Shown here: one piece after another, positions 1-4,584 of the stretch
Layout: the number at the start of each line of letters is the position of its first letter
Position numbering within the stretch: position 1 is the first letter of the stretch
Origin: Oscillospiraceae bacterium
Lineage (GTDB): Bacteria; Bacillota_A; Clostridia; Saccharofermentanales; Saccharofermentanaceae
Length of the DNA stretch: 5,645 bases
NCBI GenBank assembly: GCA_902791885.1
Contig: CADAXO010000112.1
Location: 1-5,645 of the forward strand
Reading direction: 5' to 3'
Program-made: the position numbers and the translations under genes
The notes under the pieces: generated by a model
Databases searched by the model: none
Told to the model about the DNA's origin: nothing
What the model saw: only the letters and a program-made list of their open reading frames with translations

Positions 1-276
1 ACATTCAACGATGAGGGAACAGGCATGTTCAGAGACCTCTACAACGGCCTCATCTACGGCGACAACTGGCAGCCCGGCGATCCTTACTATGTATTGGGCG
101 ACTTCGACGATTACAGAAAGACTCGTGACCGTCTCTACAAGGATTACAAGGACGAGATGGCATGGGCTAAGAAGTGCTGGCTCAACATCGCTAACTCCGG
201 CAGATTCTCCTCTGACCGTACGATCTCCGAGTACGCAGAAGACATCTGGAAGGTTAAGGCTGTTAAGATCAAGTAA
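1..276 (+). CDS. glgP: Glycogen/starch phosphorylase, C-terminal 91 residues (5' end outside window)
   Basis: Frame 1 is open from the first base to the TAA at 274-276. It reads as the C-terminal end of a GT35 glycogen phosphorylase, the pyridoxal-phosphate enzyme that releases glucose-1-phosphate from the non-reducing ends of glycogen or maltodextrin in the cytosol. The recognisable stretch is the late family block DPYYVLGDFDDY, followed by a helix rich in Arg, Lys and Tyr, then WLNIANSGRFSSDRTISEYA and a short tail. That order and ending are characteristic of bacterial phosphorylases. The catalytic core and the PLP lysine lie upstream of the window, so activity cannot be judged. Codons favour C-ending forms (TAC, GAC, CTC, AAC). 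A strong terminator follows 27 nt after the stop, so this is probably the last gene of its transcript. Identification is firm; the subfamily (glycogen versus maltodextrin) is not resolved. Confidence 0.93.
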   Translation, partial: TFNDEGTGMFRDLYNGLIYGDNWQPGDPYYVLGDFDDYRKTRDRLYKDYKDEMAWAKKCWLNIANSGRFSSDRTISEYAEDIWKVKAVKIK

Positions 277-303
277 TCCGGTCTTCGAATCTGAGTTATT
301 TAC

Positions 304-339
304 AGGAGCTGTCTCAAGTTTGGGGCAGCTCCTTTGTTT
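304..339 (+). terminator. Intrinsic terminator of glgP
   Basis: The arms AGGAGCTG (304-311) and CAGCTCCT (326-333) pair perfectly. The stem extends inward through TCTC/GGGG with two G-U pairs, giving about 12 bp around a 6-nt loop (316-321). It is followed by the T-rich TTTGTTT. It sits 27 nt after the glgP stop. Confidence 0.85.
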
Positions 340-353
340 ATGGGCGCCGGGTT

Positions 354-542
354 CATACCATTTTCCAAAAAATCGAAAAGTAGTATGGACAAACCCCTTG
401 ATTTCCATACCATATGAGCTGTTTTTCAAAAATAGTATGAGATCTTGCCTTGAAATCCATACTATATTTTGAAAAGAGACCAAAAAGTATGAGATTTGGC
501 CATTTTCCCATACTAAATCAATAAAAATCCCCAAATAGTATG
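354..542. repeat. Four-unit, 52-bp-period array of alternating CATAC / GTATG arms
   Basis: The hexamer CATAC[C/T] occurs at 354, 406, 458 and 509, and AGTATG occurs at 382, 434, 486 and 537. Same-strand copies are therefore spaced 52, 52 and 51 bp. CATAC to the following AGTATG is always 28 bp, and AGTATG to the next CATAC is 24, 24 and 23 bp. Each unit is CATAC[C/T]A, a variable A/T-rich stretch, AGTATG, then another variable stretch. Best arms are ATAGTATG (432-439) with CATACTAT (458-465), and GTATGGA (383-389) with TCCATAC (404-410). The period is not a multiple of three, and no reading frame, start or ribosome site fits, so it is non-coding. I do not recognise the family. It is not a CRISPR: the repeated parts are only 6-8 bp and the intervals are partly alike. 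A 7-bp direct doublet, TTAGTAG twice at 547-560, follows it. Confidence 0.8.
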
Positions 543-594
543 AAAATTAGTAGTTAGTAGGAATTAACCTTTTTATAAGAATTTGCAATAAAAA

Positions 595-778
595 ACGGCT
601 TGTAGAAAGAATATTTGTTATTTATTACCAAAGCCGTGATTGTTGTTTATAAAGACCGTAATGTTATCATTGAATTGTGATTGGGACATTGCCGTCCTGG
701 TCACTCTCATAAAAATTTGCCCGAACTTTTTATGTTGTTGTTATGAGCAAACCGCTTAACCCGAGCGGTTTGTTTTTT
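595..778 (+). ncRNA. Candidate structured RNA ending at an intrinsic terminator
   Basis: Three hairpins lie in a row on the plus strand with no convincing gene. ACGGCTT (595-601) pairs with AAGCCGT (631-637) across a 29-nt A/T-rich interior. GTGATTGGGAC (677-687) pairs with GTCCTGGTCAC (694-704) as an 11-bp stem closed by the loop ATTGCC. A terminator lies at 748-778. The second stem contains three G-T oppositions that would be G-U pairs only in a plus-strand transcript, which argues for RNA structure in that direction. The promoter is not clear; TATAAG at 574-579 could be a -10, but the matching -35 is poor. It could be a small RNA, a leader of the secreted-protein gene at 907 with premature termination, or the tail of a lost gene. 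I match it to no known RNA family. Confidence 0.35.
748..778 (+). terminator. Strong intrinsic terminator in the intergenic region
   Basis: CAAACCGCT (748-756) and AGCGGTTTG (764-772) form a perfect 9-bp stem around the loop TAACCCG, followed directly by six T residues (773-778). There is no protein gene directly upstream for it to serve: glgP already has its own terminator more than 400 bp earlier. It must end an unrecognised transcript, act as an attenuator for the gene at 907, or be a leftover. Confidence 0.88.
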
Positions 779-793
779 GTTGCTGGAGAAACG

Positions 794-858
794 CTGATAC
801 ACTACGCGTATCACTTATCAGTCTATTTATCAATATCCTGATAAATGATTCTTATTAT
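794..858 (+). promoter_or_regulatory. TGATA/TATCA inverted-repeat cluster and putative -10 before the CAP-protein gene
   Basis: ATTTATCA (825-832) and TGATAAAT (839-846) form a perfect 8-bp inverted repeat with a 6-bp centre. Just upstream, TGATAC (795-800) faces GTATCA (808-813), and another TTATCA sits at 815-820. TACGCGTA (803-810) is itself a palindrome. A further ATATCA occurs at 866-871. A possible -10, TATTAT (853-858), lies directly downstream, but no good -35 is visible at 16-18 bp from it. The arrangement suggests an operator cluster overlapping a weak, activator-dependent promoter. The repeats are seen directly; the function is inferred. Confidence 0.4.
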
Positions 859-890
859 GAAGAGAATATCAGGTTGGGGAACGTTATGAG

Positions 891-896
891 AGGAGA
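891..896 (+). promoter_or_regulatory. Ribosome binding site deciding the start at 907
   Basis: AGGAGA lies 10 nt before the ATG at 907. The earlier in-frame starts, TTG at 874 and ATG at 886, have only GGGGA or weaker matches, and they would place charged residues before a signal peptide that begins cleanly with MRKT at 907. Confidence 0.6.
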
Positions 897-906
897 ACCG
901 CAGAAA

Positions 907-2016
907 ATGAGAAAGACATTAACAACAATTCTGGCCATTATAATTATGGCAACTGGAATCATTGGATTTATTCCATCCAAGTCAAATGCAGACACCTATA
1001 ATCAGGGAGTCGTAACATTCGTAACTTCCCTTTATAGTGACTGTCTTTTTAGAACTCCTGATTCAGTTGGACTTAATGACTGGTGCAATAAGCTGGTTAC
1101 TGGACAGGTAAGTGGTAAGCAGTGTGCTTATGGATTCTTCTTCTCACAGGAATTCATTGACCATGTATTTACTACCAAGGATGAACTTATCAATGTTTAT
1201 TACAAGGTATTCCTTAACAGAGCAGCTGATCCTTCTGGTCTGGCTTACTGGAGAAACAAGATCTCTGGTGTAGACTTCATGGCAGACATCACAATCCTTT
1301 TCCAGGGATTTGCAGACTCTACAGAGTTCGCTAACAAGTGTGCTTCTTATGGAATCACAGCTGGTGCTTCTCTTAACCTTTCTGCTCCTGCTACTACTCC
1401 TTCTTCTGGTTCTTCAGTTCCTAACTCAGCTCCTACAATTCAGGACTATATCAATCAGGGTTGGGTAGAATATACTTTGGACCTTGGTCATGGTAAGACT
1501 CAGAGACTTCTTTACAGAACTTATGACTGTACTTATGAATACAATGCAATCAACAACTACAGAGCAGCTAATGGCTGGGCAGCATACGAGATCTTTGGTC
1601 CTGGTACTCCTCAGTACGACTATGCAGTAGTCAGAGCAATCAATGCTTGCTACGACTTTGGTCACATCCTGGTAGCAGCTAAGCAGAATCAGACAAACAA
1701 TGATTCTACTCTTCCTGCACCTTCTCCTTATGGTCGTGGTGTACATGGTGAGAATGTAGCTGGTGGTATTGTTGGTGAGACAGTATTCAATGCTTTCCTT
1801 AATTCTTCTGGCCATAACTGGCAGTATAGACCTAACCAGCTCAATACTCTTGGTATGACAGTAGCCTCAGTAGAGTGTCTCTTCATTCTCCCTGATGGTA
1901 CAATCACTACTAGATCTCCTGGTCTGGACAATAGCCCTTATGATGACCAGTGGGGTGAGCATATCACAGTATCTGCTAATACATCTGGTAGATCCACAGT
2001 AGAGCTTTTCTGGTAA
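907..2016 (+). CDS. Secreted protein with DUF4214 pair and C-terminal CAP (SCP/PR1-like) domain
   Basis: This 369-residue exported protein has a classical signal peptide: MRKT, a hydrophobic core at about residues 5-22, and likely cleavage after SNA (28). Residues 38-141 contain two DUF4214-type units, seen as SLYSDCLFRTPDSVGLNDW and VYYKVFLNRAADPSGLAYW, each followed by an FxxSxEF ending. A Ser/Thr/Pro linker (about 158-177) follows. Residues about 210-355 read as a CAP domain: NAINNYRAANG, RAINACYDFGH (His253), GENVAGG (Glu282) and FLNSSGHN (His303). These His and Glu residues correspond to the conserved CAP cavity residues. CAP domains in bacterial exoproteins are mostly uncharacterised; DUF4214 occurs in surface and extracellular proteins. 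There is no sortase motif, S-layer module or C-terminal anchor, so it is probably released or held through the DUF4214 part. Codons are strongly T-ending (GCT, CTT, TCT) and arginine is nearly always AGA, unlike the glgP and ligA ends of the window. Confidence 0.85.
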   Translation: MRKTLTTILAIIIMATGIIGFIPSKSNADTYNQGVVTFVTSLYSDCLFRTPDSVGLNDWCNKLVTGQVSGKQCAYGFFFSQEFIDHVFTTKDELINVYYKVFLNRAADPSGLAYWRNKISGVDFMADITILFQGFADSTEFANKCASYGITAGASLNLSAPATTPSSGSSVPNSAPTIQDYINQGWVEYTLDLGHGKTQRLLYRTYDCTYEYNAINNYRAANGWAAYEIFGPGTPQYDYAVVRAINACYDFGHILVAAKQNQTNNDSTLPAPSPYGRGVHGENVAGGIVGETVFNAFLNSSGHNWQYRPNQLNTLGMTVASVECLFILPDGTITTRSPGLDNSPYDDQWGEHITVSANTSGRSTVELFW

Positions 2017-2043
2017 TACAACTTTCTAATAACTAACTTGAAG

Positions 2044-2070
2044 AGGGTGGTCTTTATGGCCACCTTTAAT
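2044..2070 (+). terminator. Probable terminator after the CAP-protein gene
   Basis: AGGGTGGTC (2044-2052) pairs with GGCCACCTT (2058-2066) around TTTAT, with two G-U pairs, 27 nt after the stop at 2016. The following tract, TTTAATATT, is only moderately T-rich, so termination may be imperfect. The next gene is convergent; on the minus strand no T tract follows the hairpin. Confidence 0.6.
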
Positions 2071-2093
2071 ATTAATTGAGGAAGCAAAAAAGA

Positions 2094-2378
2094 CTAATTA
2101 TCGCGGGGGATGAATTCTATCTTGAGAGTACTGTTCATGGCTTCAGCAAGCCGCTTAAGTAAAGCAATGCTGGGATTTCTGGTACCTTTTTCTAAGCGTG
2201 ATATATCGGCTTGGCTTATACCACTCTTTTTGGATAATTCTGATTGAGTCATACCTGCATTGATGCGGGCATTTAGAATTGCTCTGGTTATATCCATTTC
2301 AGGCTGAAGGGATTCATATTCATGGCTGAATTCCGGATCTTTCATCAGCTCATCAGTTAATTTGCTGAGGTCACTCAT
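2094..2378 (-). CDS. XRE-family HTH regulator, HigA-type antitoxin (orphan)
   Basis: This 94-residue protein has an N-terminal segment typical of HigA-like antitoxins (MSDLSKLTDELMKDPEF, then a Glu-rich turn) and an HTH_3/Cro-C1 domain at about residues 32-85. The helix-turn-helix is clear: MTQSELSKKSGISQADISR followed by LEKGTRNPS. Such antitoxins bind DNA as dimers, repress their own operon and neutralise a cognate RelE-like RNase. The start at 2378 matches the family start and overlaps an upstream TGA as ATGA. A longer form from ATG 2427-2429 (111 residues) has a stronger GGAGG (2433-2437) only 3 nt away and may be what is now translated; its extra residues read through former toxin sequence in another frame. 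The toxin gene directly upstream is broken. The palindrome at 2489-2506 is the likely self-operator. DNA-binding role is firm; antitoxin origin is likely. Confidence 0.85.
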   Translation of the reverse strand: MSDLSKLTDELMKDPEFSHEYESLQPEMDITRAILNARINAGMTQSELSKKSGISQADISRLEKGTRNPSIALLKRLAEAMNSTLKIEFIPRDN

Positions 2379-2472
2379 ATATTCCGTCTGCGATTTATTT
2401 TGAAAGAGGCTCTCTGGCGAGATTGCCATACACCTCCAACAAGTGAAGGTTAGCAACAACCTTAGCTTTCAT
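2375..2472 (-). pseudogene. Remnant of a HigB/Gp49-like toxin gene
   Basis: From ATG 2470-2472 a 25-codon frame runs to TAA at 2395-2397. Its residues AKVVANLHLLEVYGN followed by LAREPLSK match the internal block of RelE-superfamily HigB (phage Gp49-like) toxins, where the family normally continues with a HL-DGLFELR stretch. That continuation is missing. A shifted frame beginning near 2401 reads KINRRRNI and ends at TGA 2375-2377, overlapping the antitoxin ATG as ATGA, as toxin-first operons usually do. This basic tail looks like the original toxin C-terminus. The simplest reading is an internal deletion of roughly half the toxin plus loss of about 20-25 N-terminal residues. AAAGGA stands 8 nt before the ATG, so a short peptide may still be made. 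RNase activity is not expected. Confidence 0.6.
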
Positions 2473-2488
2473 CTTCAAATCCTTTCTA

Positions 2489-2506
2489 TATGCTATATAT
2501 AGCATA
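2489..2506 (-). promoter_or_regulatory. 18-bp perfect palindrome, likely antitoxin operator
   Basis: TATGCTATATATAGCATA reads identically on both strands. It covers the predicted -10 and its surroundings for the minus-strand toxin-antitoxin remnant, 17 bp upstream of the remnant's ATG. This is the usual place for HigA-type autorepression. Confidence 0.65.
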
Positions 2507-2525
2507 ATTGCAACGTATAAGTCAA
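2496..2525 (-). promoter_or_regulatory. Promoter of the antitoxin transcript
   Basis: On the minus strand, TTGACT (2520-2525) is a near-consensus -35. After an 18-bp spacer, TATATA (2496-2501) is the -10, extended by TG one base upstream (TGCTATATA). The -35 overlaps the stop codon of the recombinase remnant, so the promoter abuts that older sequence. The operator palindrome covers the -10. Confidence 0.6.
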
Positions 2526-2713
2526 TGTGAATTATTATTTTCAGTAGAACTTTTGTGTTCGTTAAGCTTCTTGTAATACTCTAAATATCTGTATGCGGTA
2601 CGTCGGCTGATACTTCCATTATTTACAATTTGCATCAATGATTCACCGTTTTCGTATTTGTTGATAAAGTCATTGTATGAAGCAGTCCATGATTCATCGT
2701 GTTTCTTACGTCC
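2522..2713 (-). pseudogene. C-terminal fragment of a serine recombinase/resolvase-like protein
   Basis: An open stretch of 63 codons ends at TGA 2522-2524. It starts near GRKKHDESW and contains NKYENGESLMQIVNNG followed by SISRRTAYRYLEYYKKL. The GRKK lead-in plus a G-x-S/T-x-x-x-I, G-x-S-R-x-T-x-Y-R pattern is what the small C-terminal DNA-binding helix-turn-helix of Hin/resolvase-type serine recombinases looks like. The catalytic N-terminal domain (about 120-140 residues with the nucleophilic serine) is absent. The frame upstream continues open for some codons (a Cys-rich, unrelated-looking run) and reaches the end of the phosphoesterase gene, with no credible start or ribosome site. It is best read as the scar of a mobile element or inversion system. 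A small free-standing HTH protein cannot be excluded. Confidence 0.55.
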
Positions 2714-2759
2714 GCTACAGGTGGTTTCTATGCAGCAACAGATATTCAGAAAACTGTTA

Positions 2760-3608
2760 TCAGGAATATATCTCGATAATATTGATCTCGGGTCTTGCGA
2801 GGAACCTGAAGGGGAGGAATACGCAGCCTAAGCCCTTGGAGATGAAAAGCTTGATGCCGTTGACCTCATGAAGGCCCGATATAACGCCCATAGAGGGCAG
2901 TTCGTCGTGTCTTAATACGAATTCGAGACCGAAGGGCGTTCTGATCTGTCCGCCGTGAATATGGCCCGATATCATGGCATCTACCTTGAAGGCCTGATCA
3001 TCCGGAAGATGGAGGACCAGATCGGGGTTGTGGGACAGCAGGATATAGGATTTGTATTCTATACCTGCTGAGGGCTTCGGAGGGGCCATCCAGACGCGGT
3101 TGTGCCTTCCTGTATCATTTACGCCTGCGAACGCGATATAGCGGCTGTCACGGCGCGATCTTAAGTATTTGATGCAGCCGTCCATATTATCGAAGTTGAA
3201 CATACCGATCTCATCAGGTGGGACGTCGGAATCATGGTTGCCTGTTACGGCCATATAGGGGATCCCGAGCTCCTTGCATACGTCTCCTATCGAATTTAAG
3301 TATCCCAAGCCTCTTAAAGCGTGTCTGTGGCCCTCACAGATGTCTCCGCCGAATATTACGGCATCGAGCCTTGACTCTTTATTCTGCTGTCTTATGACCT
3401 TAATGACGCGCTCTACCGATATGGGGCAGAACTCCCTGTGAAGGTCGCTGAAGTAGAGGATACGAAGATCAGGGGAGGATTCGTCCCCGCCAAGCTTAAG
3501 CTTATCGAAAGTGACTTTAAGGCAGCAGGCTTCGATGATTCCCCAAAGCATTCCTGCGGCCATAAGTGACAAAAATACTGTCAAAATTATTAATAAAACT
3601 CTATCCAT
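2760..3608 (-). CDS. Membrane-anchored calcineurin-like metallophosphoesterase (YkuE/YaeI type)
   Basis: This 282-residue protein has a single N-terminal hydrophobic segment (about residues 4-28) acting as an uncleaved anchor, followed by a complete metallophosphoesterase domain. The metal-binding motifs appear in order: SDLH (Asp55, His57), GGDI (Asp89), GNHD (Asn124, His125), LLSHNPD (His193) and SGHIHGG (His216, His218). All expected metal ligands are present. Relatives hydrolyse phosphomonoesters or phosphodiesters with two divalent metals at the membrane; the natural substrate of this subgroup is not settled, and some relatives act on lipid-linked substrates. The length is normal for the family. 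The start ATG at 3606-3608 has only an A-rich leader (AAAAAGAAC), so translation may be modest. It diverges from the YdbC-like gene across about 85 bp. No good terminator follows the stop; the next 200 bp hold the recombinase scrap. Confidence 0.9.
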   Translation of the reverse strand: MDRVLLIILTVFLSLMAAGMLWGIIEACCLKVTFDKLKLGGDESSPDLRILYFSDLHREFCPISVERVIKVIRQQNKESRLDAVIFGGDICEGHRHALRGLGYLNSIGDVCKELGIPYMAVTGNHDSDVPPDEIGMFNFDNMDGCIKYLRSRRDSRYIAFAGVNDTGRHNRVWMAPPKPSAGIEYKSYILLSHNPDLVLHLPDDQAFKVDAMISGHIHGGQIRTPFGLEFVLRHDELPSMGVISGLHEVNGIKLFISKGLGCVFLPFRFLARPEINIIEIYS

Positions 3609-3639
3609 ATTATTTAGTTCTTTTTATTATTTTATTTTT

Positions 3640-3669
3640 ATTATATAATACGTGGTAATTTGCAGACAA
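3640..3669. promoter_or_regulatory. Overlapping divergent promoters
   Basis: ATTATATAAT (3640-3649) is a perfect palindrome containing a consensus TATAAT on each strand: 3644-3649 on plus and 3640-3645 on minus. For the minus promoter, TTGTCT (3664-3669) gives a fair -35 at 18 bp and predicts a short leader before the phosphoesterase. For the plus promoter no good -35 is visible in the T-rich tract at 3615-3630. The two -10 elements overlap, so both promoters cannot be occupied at once. Confidence 0.5.
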
Positions 3670-3676
3670 TGTTTTC

Positions 3677-3683
3677 AAGGAGG
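3677..3683 (+). promoter_or_regulatory. Ribosome binding site fixing the YdbC-like start at 3694
   Basis: AAGGAGG stands 10 nt before ATG 3694-3696. The frame is open back to a GTG at 3652, but that start would put this Shine-Dalgarno sequence inside the gene and add 14 residues unlike the family. Confidence 0.8.
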
Positions 3684-3693
3684 ATCATCAGTC

Positions 3694-3936
3694 ATGCCTA
3701 AGACAGAGATCAAGTATGAGATCATTAAGACTATCGGAGTTCTTGCCACAAACAAGTCCGGCTGGAAGAGAGAAGCCAACATTGTTAAGTGGAATGACGG
3801 CAAGGCTAAGCTCGATATCAGAGACTGGGGCCCGGACCACGAGAAGGTAGGCAAGGGTATTTCTCTTAACAGCGAGGAAGTTGCTATTCTTAAGGCTCTC
3901 CTCGAGGATTACGATCCGGAAGAAGCTGAGGCATAA
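3694..3936 (+). CDS. ydbC: YdbC family PC4-like single-strand DNA-binding protein
   Basis: This 80-residue protein matches the bacterial YdbC/PC4 (transcriptional coactivator p15) fold. The marks are an opening strand YEIIKTIGVLA, the SGWKREANIVKWN block (about residues 22-34), KLDIRDWGPDH (39-49), the KGISL turn (54-58), and a C-terminal helix EEVAILKALLEDY. Proteins of this group dimerise and bind single-stranded nucleic acid in the cytosol; the lactococcal YdbC is the structural reference I know. The physiological role in bacteria is unclear. The acidic tail DPEEAEA is short. It is the first gene of an apparent operon: the next gene starts 3 nt after its stop and ligA follows, which fits a link to replication, repair or transcription. 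Codons are those of a well-expressed gene. Confidence 0.85.
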   Translation: MPKTEIKYEIIKTIGVLATNKSGWKREANIVKWNDGKAKLDIRDWGPDHEKVGKGISLNSEEVAILKALLEDYDPEEAEA

Positions 3937-3939
3937 TAA

Positions 3940-4572
3940 TTGAGAAGCGAAGAACGCGCCGGAATAGTAGCGGCGGTTCTTCTGCTGCTATGGGGGACTT
4001 TCTTGACGTTCCCGCTCCACAGATTCACGGTATTTCTTGAAGGATCCGTGAATTCCATATTCGGCGATCTTACGGAGAAGATCCCTGCCGTCGCGGTATC
4101 GATCATAACGATACTGATCATGACTGCTGTCGAGGTCGGACTTCTCCTGCTTTCAAGGACAAAGCTTGCCTTCTATATTCCGGCAGCTGCACTTGTTATC
4201 ACATCGTCGGCTTTCGTAATCAATTCGATCCGGTTAAGAGCTTTTGATGCCAAAATCGGAACGGCTCTGACATTCGTATTGATAATCACGGCTTTATTAC
4301 ACCTTTTCAAGGCGGAGAAGATCCTGCTTTGGGAAGGTGATCTTTTTATTTTCGCGATAAGTGCCCATCTTCTTACGAGCCTTGTCGCGGCGCCCCTTTC
4401 ATCCAATGAGGTCATGTCCAAGATAATCTATATGGATCACTTCCATGACACGGATCTGTCGGGGCCTTTCGCGGGATTCCTGACTCTTCCTGCATTTGTG
4501 TGGGGACTGTTCTTTATTGTAATAATCTCGCTTCCCGTTATCTATTATTCCTTCTCAAGAAGGAAAGCTTAA
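3940..4572 (+). CDS. Unrecognised six-helix membrane protein, TTG start
   Basis: I do not recognise a family for this 210-residue protein. Hydrophobic segments lie at about residues 8-26, 49-71, 76-97, 105-123, 133-151 and 178-205, so six membrane helices are likely. The short N-terminus (MRSEER) and the basic C-terminus (SRRKA) both probably lie in the cytoplasm. The loop between helices 5 and 6 (152-177) holds the only cluster of possible functional residues, including YMDHFHDTD with two His and three Asp. The start is TTG 3940-3942, 3 nt after the preceding TAA; GAGG at 3928-3931 inside the upstream gene is a plausible ribosome site at 8 nt spacing. No nearby ATG would keep the first helix. 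ligA starts 12 nt after the stop, so the gene sits inside an operon. Translational coupling to ydbC is likely. Confidence 0.72.
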   Translation: MRSEERAGIVAAVLLLLWGTFLTFPLHRFTVFLEGSVNSIFGDLTEKIPAVAVSIITILIMTAVEVGLLLLSRTKLAFYIPAAALVITSSAFVINSIRLRAFDAKIGTALTFVLIITALLHLFKAEKILLWEGDLFIFAISAHLLTSLVAAPLSSNEVMSKIIYMDHFHDTDLSGPFAGFLTLPAFVWGLFFIVIISLPVIYYSFSRRKA

Positions 4573-4584
4573 GAGGAGATTTGT

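Noticed and set aside
11..472. A 153-codon plus-strand frame across the glgP end
   Set aside because: It overlaps glgP in another frame, has a Ser/Thr-rich translation typical of an out-of-frame read, and runs through the terminator and repeat array.
354..542. CRISPR array
   Set aside because: Recurring parts are only 6-8 bp, the intervals share partial sequence, the period is 52/52/51 and no cas gene is present.
595..740. c-di-GMP, cobalamin or T-box riboswitch
   Set aside because: None of the conserved core sequences I know for these classes can be found; only generic hairpins and a terminator are present.
661..759. A 32-codon ORF (ATG 661) in the intergenic region
   Set aside because: No ribosome binding site, odd composition (three Cys in a row), and its stop lies inside the terminator loop. 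RNA structure explains the stretch better.
1426..1931. Minus-strand frames inside the CAP-protein gene
   Set aside because: They lie wholly within a well-supported gene, and their translations show no domain and no ribosome site.
2714..2759. Terminator for the phosphoesterase gene
   Set aside because: AACAG/CTGTT gives only a 5-bp stem with a long loop and no T tract on the minus strand.
2677..2871. A 64-codon plus-strand frame
   Set aside because: It is antisense to the phosphoesterase C-terminus and the recombinase fragment and has no recognisable protein features.
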